Positions 8,068 to 14,334 of a stretch of 64,000 nucleotides of DNA are shown here, piece after piece; within the stretch, counting starts at the first letter, position 1; each line of letters starts with the position of its first letter. The stretch comes from Polyangiaceae bacterium (GTDB taxonomy: Bacteria > Myxococcota_A > Polyangia > Polyangiales > Polyangiaceae). The stretch lies in contig JAWKRG010000004.1 of assembly GCA_041389725.1 (NCBI GenBank), positions 434,001 to 498,000 of the forward strand. The letters run 5' to 3'. The position numbers and the translations under genes are program-made. The notes below the pieces were generated by a model. It had not been told where the DNA came from and did not search any database. It saw nothing but the letters and a program-made list of their open reading frames with translations.

Positions 8068-9303
8068 ATGCGAGGTTTCAGCCGATGGATTGGCATCGGG
8101 GCAGCGGCGGGCCTCATTTTCGCCCTCGTCCCCGTCGTGCGGGGCGACATTGCGCTCGAAGGTGCCCTGCGGAAGTTGGCGCCCCGGGCGGAAAAGGCGA
8201 ACGCCGGGCCCAACCTGGACGGTCTCGATCTCACGCGTCTCGACATGCGCCCGCGTCGTGTGCTCGCGCCCCTGTCCGACGGTCGCCATGCCGAGCTGAC
8301 CCTGGATCCCGTGATTCAGCGCGCAGCCCTCTCTGAGATGAAGAAGTACCGCGTGCCCGAGGCTGGCGTCGTGGTCGCCGACGTGAAGACAGGGAATCTG
8401 CTCGCCTACGCCAGCTACGTGAACGAAGGTGCCAAGTTCGACGTCAATGCTCGCGCCGAGCCCCCGGCGGCCAGCGTGTTCAAAGTGATCACCAGCGCGG
8501 CGCTCGTGGAGAAGGCTGGGCTGAACCACAAGACCGAGCAGTGCTACCGCGGTGGCCGCAGTCGAATCATGGCGGACGAGCTGCAGGAGGATCCCTCGCG
8601 CGACAAGTGGTGCGCGACGCTGGCCATGGCGATGGGAAGAAGTCTGAACGTCGTATTTGGCCGATTGGCGCAGAAGCATTTGACGCCTGAAGACGTGACC
8701 GCGATGGGCGGCGCTTTTGGATTCGGCGCACCAGTTCCCTTCGCCATTGCCAACGAAGCGCCAACCATCGAGATCCCCAACGACCCCTTGGAGTTCGCCC
8801 GGGCCAGCGCTGGCTTCTGGCACACCACCCTCTCGCCCCTGGCGGCAATGACCATCGCGCAGTCCGTGGCCAACGGTGGGGTTGCCCTCGAGCCGCGACT
8901 GGTGGCCAGCGTCCACCGGGGCAAGGAAAAGCTCTGGGAGGAGACGCGAGAGCCGACGGTGCTCCGCCGTTCAGTGAAACCCGAGACCGCGGCAGAGCTG
9001 ACCCAGATGATGATTCAGACCACCCAGAACGGGTCCGCATTCAAGAGCTTCCACGACACCCGCGGCCGCCCCTTCTTGCCGGACATCACCGTGGCGGGAA
9101 AGACGGGCACGCTCACGAAGTACAAGGCGAACCGGCACTACACGTGGTTCATCGGCTTTGCGCCCGCCAACAAGCCCGAGGTCGCGATTTCTGCGCTTGT
9201 GGTCAACACTCCTACCTGGCGCATCAAGGGGCCGGAGCTCGCGCGAAACGTGCTGCGTGCCTACTTTGCTAAGAAAGGCGCCAAGGGCGTGACGCCGCCC
9301 TGA
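8068..9303 (+). CDS. Penicillin-binding protein transpeptidase domain protein
   Basis: This 411-aa protein has an N-terminal membrane anchor (about residues 7-24) and a periplasmic transpeptidase domain. The three active-site motifs are present: SVFK at 136-139 with the nucleophilic Ser, SLN at 192-194, and KTGT at 345-348. It is short for a class B PBP because the dimerisation module is nearly absent; only about 60 residues separate the anchor from the catalytic fold. That makes it more like a stand-alone transpeptidase or a carboxypeptidase-like enzyme acting on peptidoglycan. It is divergent from phoH (160 bases apart). The gene after it is separately promoted, so it seems monocistronic. 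Confidence 0.9.
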   Translation: MRGFSRWIGIGAAAGLIFALVPVVRGDIALEGALRKLAPRAEKANAGPNLDGLDLTRLDMRPRRVLAPLSDGRHAELTLDPVIQRAALSEMKKYRVPEAGVVVADVKTGNLLAYASYVNEGAKFDVNARAEPPAASVFKVITSAALVEKAGLNHKTEQCYRGGRSRIMADELQEDPSRDKWCATLAMAMGRSLNVVFGRLAQKHLTPEDVTAMGGAFGFGAPVPFAIANEAPTIEIPNDPLEFARASAGFWHTTLSPLAAMTIAQSVANGGVALEPRLVASVHRGKEKLWEETREPTVLRRSVKPETAAELTQMMIQTTQNGSAFKSFHDTRGRPFLPDITVAGKTGTLTKYKANRHYTWFIGFAPANKPEVAISALVVNTPTWRIKGPELARNVLRAYFAKKGAKGVTPP

Positions 9304-9419
9304 GGCACCTTTCGCGTCCAGTGCCTGCGCATCGTTTCACCCCCGGCGAAATCCGGCATGTAAGTGCGTGGGCTACCCGCAATCTGCTGAAAAAATTGGG
9401 ACAATCACCCGGGTTGGGG

Positions 9420-9449
9420 TTGGACCTCGTCAGCATTGATTGCTAGAGT
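9420..9449 (+). promoter_or_regulatory. Predicted sigma-70-type promoter giving a leaderless transcript
   Basis: A -35-like TTGGAC (9420-9425) and a -10-like TAGAGT (9444-9449) are 18 bases apart. The GTG start codon at 9456 lies six bases after the -10 box, where transcription would be expected to begin, and no ribosome-binding site precedes it. The layout suggests a leaderless mRNA. Confidence 0.45.
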
Positions 9450-9455
9450 AACCTC

Positions 9456-9707
9456 GTGCAAGTCGTATTGCGAAAACTCGGACGCGGCTCGCGTGCGGTG
9501 ACCGGACGGCTAGTCCGAGCGCCGCGCAAAGGATCCGTGGTCGTGATCGAGTTCTCCGACGGAATGCACGAGTACGTGACGACTCCGGTCAAGCGTGTGT
9601 TGCGGTTGGCGTCCAGCGACGTCTTCTACATCGAGACCGTCAACAGCCGCTATCGACTGGAAGTTCGCGATCGCGAACGCACGTTGGAAGACGCCTCGAG
9701 CGGCTGA
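9456..9707 (+). CDS. Small basic protein of unknown function, 83 aa
   Basis: The protein starts with a GTG and is strongly basic in its first 30 residues (VLRKLGRGSRAVTGRLVRAPRKG). Short alternating strands follow (VVVIEFSDGMHEYVTTPVKRVLRL), suggesting a small beta-rich fold of the SH3 or OB size. The codon bias is typical of the region and a promoter fits just upstream, both of which support a real gene. No family was recognised. A nucleic-acid-binding role would be compatible with the charge but is a guess. Confidence 0.6.
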   Translation: MQVVLRKLGRGSRAVTGRLVRAPRKGSVVVIEFSDGMHEYVTTPVKRVLRLASSDVFYIETVNSRYRLEVRDRERTLEDASSG

Positions 9708-9823
9708 GCCTGCGGTGGCATCGCGCCATTGCGCTGGCATCGCGGCGCCCTTTCCGCTATCACGCCCGACGCGCGGCACCGAGGCCGCCACGAATCAACG
9801 CTAGAGAAGGACGAGTCTGAGTC

Positions 9824-9952
9824 ATGGGACGTTTCGATCGCCGCAGGTCTTCCAAGATGCGCCGCCGCAAGAGCCAATCCAAGAAGAAGGAGCGCGAGAA
9901 GCGCCGCGCTGAGGAAAAGAAGAGCCAGAAGAAGCCGAGCAAGAAGAAGTAG
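9824..9952 (+). CDS. Very short Lys/Arg-rich protein, 42 aa
   Basis: The frame starts with ATG at 9824 behind an AGAAGGA ribosome-binding site and ends with TAG at 9952. About half of the residues are Lys or Arg, with Ser and Gln between them, and the C-terminus is PSKKK. Such a composition suggests a nucleic-acid or ribosome-associated peptide, or a polycation. Its stop is 3 bases from the stop of the convergent lipoprotein gene. The good ribosome site and tight packing argue that it is genuine, though it is small. Confidence 0.55.
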   Translation: MGRFDRRRSSKMRRRKSQSKKKEREKRRAEEKKSQKKPSKKK

Positions 9953-9955
9953 CGC

Positions 9956-10450
9956 TCAGCGAATGACGTGCGTGGGGAACTGCACGTCCTTCGGGGGGGC
10001 GGTGTCTTCGATCACGGGTTCGCCAAACAGGCCGAAGTCACCCGCCAAGCGCTGCTCGCGCACGAGGTGCCAACCACCGTCGTCGCGCCATGCCTGCGCA
10101 ACCCGCGTCGAACGCAGCGTGCTCTCGTTCGCTCTGACCCACGCCACGTCGACCTGAATCGTGGCGCGCAGCTTGTCTTGCATGCTGAGGCCCGCGAGTT
10201 CCACGTCGACGATGCGCACGTTTTTCCCCCAGCTCGTGCGCCGCTCCAGGAAGGCCTCGCGAGCGCCCTTGGAGGTGTGTCCCAGGGCAATGTCCATGCG
10301 CCCAAACCGCGTGGCCAGGTTGAGTTCGCGGGCTGCGTCCGTGACGCGCTCGGCCTGAGAAGGCGGCGACATGCAGGCTCCCAGGCCCAGAAGCGCCGCC
10401 AGTGCCAAGGGGGAAAGCAGACGGGGTGCCCAGGGCGTTCGGAGGCTCAT
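9956..10450 (-). CDS. Lipoprotein of unknown function
   Basis: This 164-aa protein has a type II signal peptide ending in a LGLGAC lipobox at about residue 26. The mature domain of about 135 residues has a helix (AERVTDAARELNLATRFGR) followed by alternating strands (NVRIVDVELAGLSMQDKLRATIQVDVAWV), a cystatin- or NTF2-like size and pattern. It is convergent with the 42-aa gene and divergent from the PEGA-domain gene at 10531. No catalytic motif is visible. Confidence 0.7.
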   Translation of the reverse strand: MSLRTPWAPRLLSPLALAALLGLGACMSPPSQAERVTDAARELNLATRFGRMDIALGHTSKGAREAFLERRTSWGKNVRIVDVELAGLSMQDKLRATIQVDVAWVRANESTLRSTRVAQAWRDDGGWHLVREQRLAGDFGLFGEPVIEDTAPPKDVQFPTHVIR

Positions 10451-10530
10451 TGCCAGCTTGCGCTAACAGAGCACGGCCCCTCCGGAAAAGAATTTGGCGG
10501 GGCCCCACAAGCGCGTGGCACACTGAGTGG

Positions 10531-11475
10531 GTGCGGTTCGTGGGTGGCCGCGGCCTTCTGGTCGCTCTAGCGTTGGGGATCGCTCCGGCGCCGGCCTTTG
10601 CGCAGGAGGACGCTGCGGAGCTCACCAAAGCCGGGCTTGCCAAGCTCACCAAAGGGGACTTGGAGGGCGGCGTGGAGGCGCTGGTGCGGGCAGCAGCGAT
10701 CGACCCCACCGCGCCCATGCTGTTCAATCTAGCCCAGGCGGAGATCAAGCTGGGCAGACTCGCCGATGCAGAGCGGCATTTGAAGGAAGCCGAAGTCCTG
10801 GCTGAGCAGCAAGGCCCCAAGAACCTGGCGAAGCTGAGCGCCAAAGCGCGAGCGCAGATCACGGACCGAGTTCCCACCCTCGAGATCGCGTCGGTGCCCG
10901 ACGCGGAGCGACTGGAGCTGTCTCTCGATGGCAAGCGCGTCAAGGGGGTCGAGCACCGCATCAATCCTGGTGCTCACGAACTGGTTGCGACGGCGGATGG
11001 CTACGAAGAGCACCGCGAGAAGTTCGACGTCGGTGAAGGCAAGACCTTCAGCCTGCGCTTCAGGATGACGCGGCTGAAGCCCGCGGCGCCAGTCAAGGCG
11101 GCTCCACCGCCCAAGGCCGAGCCGACCAAGCTGCCGCTCGGGCCCATCGTGTTGGGTGGCGCAGGAGTGTTGATGGCGGGCGCCGGCGTGTACTTCTACA
11201 CGCGAGTCAGTTCGATCGACGATGAACGGATCGCCGCGTACGAGGCGGCTGGCTGTCCTGGCCCGAACTGTCCACAGGAACCCGAGAGCGCTCGGCTGAA
11301 GCGCGAAGACGCGGAGCAGGCCGCACTCTTTGGCAACGTGCTCGTGGGCGTGGGCGCTGCGGCAGTGGTGGGCGCTGGCGTGTGGTGGGCCCTTGCAAGT
11401 GGCAGCAGCGAGAAGGAACCCTCGGTAGCCTTGAGCTTGTCGCCCGGCGCCGCGCACTTGCGCGGGCGCTTCTAG
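10531..11475 (+). CDS. TPR-like plus PEGA domain membrane protein
   Basis: The GTG at 10531 starts a signal sequence (RFVGGRGLLVALAL ... AFA), giving 314 aa. Residues 25-110 form TPR-like helical pairs (LTKAGLAKLTKGDLEGGVEAL). A PEGA domain follows at about 135-190 (SLDGKRVKGVEHRINPGAHEL), a small beta module common in myxobacterial envelope proteins. After a Pro/Lys linker there is a hydrophobic helix (about 205-225), a short extracellular Cys-containing loop (CPGPNCPQ), and a second helix (about 275-295). It is probably an envelope scaffold protein. The gene ends 10 bases before the IS630 element; its convergent neighbour is the Ser/Thr kinase on the other side. Confidence 0.8.
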   Translation: MRFVGGRGLLVALALGIAPAPAFAQEDAAELTKAGLAKLTKGDLEGGVEALVRAAAIDPTAPMLFNLAQAEIKLGRLADAERHLKEAEVLAEQQGPKNLAKLSAKARAQITDRVPTLEIASVPDAERLELSLDGKRVKGVEHRINPGAHELVATADGYEEHREKFDVGEGKTFSLRFRMTRLKPAAPVKAAPPPKAEPTKLPLGPIVLGGAGVLMAGAGVYFYTRVSSIDDERIAAYEAAGCPGPNCPQEPESARLKREDAEQAALFGNVLVGVGAAAVVGAGVWWALASGSSEKEPSVALSLSPGAAHLRGRF

Positions 11476-11484
11476 CGCGCGCGT

Positions 11485-11500
11485 CTAGTGTCGTGAGTCC
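11485..11500 (+). repeat. IS630 left terminal inverted repeat
   Basis: The sequence CTAGTGTCGTGAGTCC is repeated exactly in inverted form at 12657-12672. The outer CTAG includes the TA target. Confidence 0.9.
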
Positions 11501-12671
11501 GAGAAAGCATCAAGAATTGTGCTGCGCCAAAGTTCGAGCGCAGAAGCGGGCGACACTGGCGAGGATCTGATCGGCGCTCTTGGTCCAAATGAAGGGCTTT
11601 GGCGCGTCGTTGCTCGCGTCGATGTAGTCGCAGATGACGCCTTCGAGTTCCGCAGTGCTCGCCTGGCTACCACGTCGCAGAGCATCGGCGGTGAGCTTGG
11701 CGAACCAACGTTCGATGAGATTCAGCCACGACGAGTAGGTGGGGGTGAAGTGGAGATGAAAGCGTTTGTGCCGCTTCAACCAGCGGCGGATCTCCGGAGC
11801 GCCATGAATGGAGGAGTTGTCCACGACGACATGCACGTCTAGTTCGGCAGGCACCTCGGAATCGATCGTGTTCAGGAAGCGCCGAAATTCGACCGCACGT
11901 TTCTCGGGAAAACAGGCTCCAATCACTTTGCCTGTGGCAACGTTGAGCGCGGCGAATAGGTTGGTAACGCCGTGGCGCTTGTACGTCGCGGTCGCCCGCG
12001 CCGACTGACCGAACACGAGCGGAAGCACCGGCTGGTGACGTTCGAGGGCCTGAATGGCGGACTTTTCGTCAACGCACATCACGACCGCGTTGTCGGGCGG
12101 GTTCATGTAGAGACCGACAACATCCCGAACCTTCTCGGTGAAGAACGGATCGGTGCTCAGGGTAAACGTTCGAGTCCGGTGAGGCTTCAGCTGAAATGCG
12201 CGCCAAATTCGTGAGACCGATGACTGACTCACCCCCGTCGTTGCTGCCATCTTGCGCGAGCTCCAGTGCGTCGCTCCTTTCGGCACGGACTCCAGGGTTT
12301 TCCGAACAACCTCCTCAACCCGCTCGTCGTCGAGCTTTCGATGCACGTTCGGTCTCGGGCTGTCCGTCAACCCGCCCACCCCGAGATTTACAAACCGTTT
12401 CCGCCACTTGCCCACCGTCCACTCGCTCGTGCCGAGTTGAACAGCGACCTCCCGATTTGCAGCGCCCGACGCACAGCACAGCACAATACGTGCTCGAAAC
12501 GCCAATGCCTGCGAAGTCGTACGGCTCCGCGCGTAGCGCTCCAGATCTTTGCGCTCGTCGGCGCTCAGCTCCAATACGGCTTTTGGTCTACCGGTCCTTG
12601 CCATCCCGCTTCGACGACGACCCGGTCCAATGGATTCAACTTTTTGGTCGATTCATGGACTCACGACACTA
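11486..12671. mobile_element. IS630-family insertion sequence, apparently intact
   Basis: The element is bounded by perfect terminal inverted repeats and by TA at each end (11486-11487 and 12670-12671), as expected for a family that targets and duplicates TA. It holds a single full-length DDE transposase gene. It sits between the stops of two convergent genes (11475 and 12689). Removing it would leave those genes about 25 bases apart, so the insertion did no damage and is likely recent. Confidence 0.9.
11510..12604 (-). CDS. IS630 family transposase
   Basis: This 364-aa protein has an N-terminal helix-turn-helix (REVAVQLGTSEWTVGKWRKR, about 50-70) and a second HTH region with a winged part (about 90-135). 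The DDE catalytic domain follows, with Asp in VDEKSAIQA, Asp in VVDNSSIH and Glu in WLNLIERWF. All three catalytic residues are present and the frame is unbroken, so the enzyme should be active. It moves the element by cut-and-paste into TA sites. The start at 12604 lies about 50 bases inside the right inverted repeat. Confidence 0.95.
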   Translation of the reverse strand: MARTGRPKAVLELSADERKDLERYARSRTTSQALAFRARIVLCCASGAANREVAVQLGTSEWTVGKWRKRFVNLGVGGLTDSPRPNVHRKLDDERVEEVVRKTLESVPKGATHWSSRKMAATTGVSQSSVSRIWRAFQLKPHRTRTFTLSTDPFFTEKVRDVVGLYMNPPDNAVVMCVDEKSAIQALERHQPVLPLVFGQSARATATYKRHGVTNLFAALNVATGKVIGACFPEKRAVEFRRFLNTIDSEVPAELDVHVVVDNSSIHGAPEIRRWLKRHKRFHLHFTPTYSSWLNLIERWFAKLTADALRRGSQASTAELEGVICDYIDASNDAPKPFIWTKSADQILASVARFCARTLAQHNS

Positions 12672-12672
12672 G
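12657..12672 (-). repeat. IS630 right terminal inverted repeat
   Basis: This is the exact inverted copy of 11485-11500. It ends 17 bases before the stop of the Ser/Thr kinase gene. Confidence 0.9.
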
Positions 12673-12688
12673 ATCGGTGCTTCGACGC

Positions 12689-14230
12689 TCAAAGGCAGCC
12701 GACGACTTTGCCGTTGGCGTCGACGATCGGTGACGCACAAGGCTTGGGCGAGGTGCTCGGACGCGACGTCCGTGCTGAAGGCGGAGCCGTGTTCTGGGGC
12801 GCTGGTTTGGGGGCTGCAGCCGTGCGCGTCGTCGTCGCGGCGGGCCTGTCCGCGCGTTCCGACGTGGTCGGCTTCGGTGCTTCCTTCGTGCCTTGGGCGT
12901 CCTGCGTGGTCGTCGCTTCCGGCTCGTCAGCGGAGCTTGCGGGCTTTCCTGTGACCACCGCTACGCTCGGGGTGTTTGGGGTCGGCGCGGCCGTCGGGAC
13001 GGGGGTGGCCTCGGCGGGGGGAAGCGCAGCAGAGGCGGCTGCCGCAGCTCGGCTATTCGAGTCCTTCACCGCACGCAGCAAGATCAGCGCGCTGACGGAC
13101 CCCAAGAGCAGGATGGCAAGGCACGCGGCCACCCACTGCAGTCGGGTATACAGTATGCCGGTGCGAGGCGGTGGCAACGCAGGTAGCGGTGGGGCTGGAG
13201 TCATCGCCACGCCGTGCGTCGTCGAGTGAGACGTCGACGCCGTCGTCGAGTGGGCCGACGGAGACGACGAGGATTGCGCTACGGCTGCGGACGCTGATGC
13301 TGACGCGGTCAACTCGTCGTTTGTGGGAAGCGAAGTGCTGTTCGTGGAGGTCGTGGCTCCCTCGCGCCCACCGCCCCGGCGAACGGGCACGACGACCTCG
13401 GGCAGAACGAAGGGCTCGAGCACCGCGATGATTTCCTGCGCGGTCTGAATGCGGTCGCTCACCTTGCGCTGCAGACAGTGGGAGATGAGCGCCTCGAGAT
13501 CGCGGTGCAAGTCTGCACAGAACTGCGATGCCTTCGGAATGTCACTGAAGAGGATCATCGACAGCATCGCAGCGGGGGAGTCCGCCGCGAAGGGGCGACG
13601 ACCCGTCACCAACTCGAACAAGAGCACGCCGATGGACCACAAGTCCGCGCGATGGTCGACACGCGCGCCGCGGGCCTGCTCCGGGCTCATGTAGGCCGGG
13701 GAGCCAACTGCGATGCCGGTGGAGGTCACCAGCTGCTGCTCCTCCGCCAAGACCTTGCTGACGCCGAAATCGAGCACCTTGACCACGATGCCCTTTGGTG
13801 TCTCGTGCAAGATGACGTTGCTGGGCTTCAGGTCGCGGTGAACGATGTTGCCGGCATGGGCAGCTTGTAGCGCCAGACAGATGTCGCGAATGATGGTCGC
13901 CGCCAGCCGTTGGTCGAGCCGACGCTCGCGCTTGATCACGCTGCGCAGGGTCTGCCCCTCCAACAGCTCCATGACCAGGAACGGTTCGCCAGAATCGGTT
14001 CGGCCTACGTCCAGCACGTTGACCACGTGTTCGTTCTTCAGCCGCCCTGCCGCCTCCGCTTCGCGCAGCAGGCGCTTCTGCATCTCGTCCGACGCGCCAG
14101 TCGTCAGCAGCTTGATGGCGACGGGGGCCTGGTTGTCCGCGCGCTCCGCCGCCCACACGGTGCCCATGCCGCCTTTGCCGACTGGATACACCAGTCGGTA
14201 GGCGCCACCAACGAGGGCCCCCGCATGCAT
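12689..14230 (-). CDS. Membrane-anchored Ser/Thr protein kinase
   Basis: The 513-aa protein has a cytoplasmic Hanks-type kinase domain at about 10-275. It contains the glycine loop GKGGMG (18-23), the ATP-binding Lys (K40), the catalytic HRDLKPSN (131-138) and DFG (154-156), so it should be active. A Ser/Thr/Ala-rich linker (about 285-350) leads to one transmembrane helix (about 365-388). The outer tail of about 120 residues is rich in Ala, Pro and Thr and ends in a short Cys-containing strand (CASPIVDANGKVVGCL). That layout suggests an envelope signal sensor. It follows the 982-aa gene by about 100 bases on the same strand. Confidence 0.95.
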   Translation of the reverse strand: MHAGALVGGAYRLVYPVGKGGMGTVWAAERADNQAPVAIKLLTTGASDEMQKRLLREAEAAGRLKNEHVVNVLDVGRTDSGEPFLVMELLEGQTLRSVIKRERRLDQRLAATIIRDICLALQAAHAGNIVHRDLKPSNVILHETPKGIVVKVLDFGVSKVLAEEQQLVTSTGIAVGSPAYMSPEQARGARVDHRADLWSIGVLLFELVTGRRPFAADSPAAMLSMILFSDIPKASQFCADLHRDLEALISHCLQRKVSDRIQTAQEIIAVLEPFVLPEVVVPVRRGGGREGATTSTNSTSLPTNDELTASASASAAVAQSSSSPSAHSTTASTSHSTTHGVAMTPAPPLPALPPPRTGILYTRLQWVAACLAILLLGSVSALILLRAVKDSNSRAAAAASAALPPAEATPVPTAAPTPNTPSVAVVTGKPASSADEPEATTTQDAQGTKEAPKPTTSERADRPAATTTRTAAAPKPAPQNTAPPSARTSRPSTSPKPCASPIVDANGKVVGCL

Positions 14231-14334
14231 CCTTCTAGGTTAGCTCGATTGCAGTCGATGGGGAAACGACAGTCATCACGACGCATCGCGGCATCGAGCC
14301 CTGCGCGCGCACAACTGCTGCGCGGATGCACCCC

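Noticed and set aside
8068..9303. Class B PBP of normal architecture (FtsI/PBP2)
   Set aside because: The dimerisation module is missing; only the transpeptidase motifs are present.
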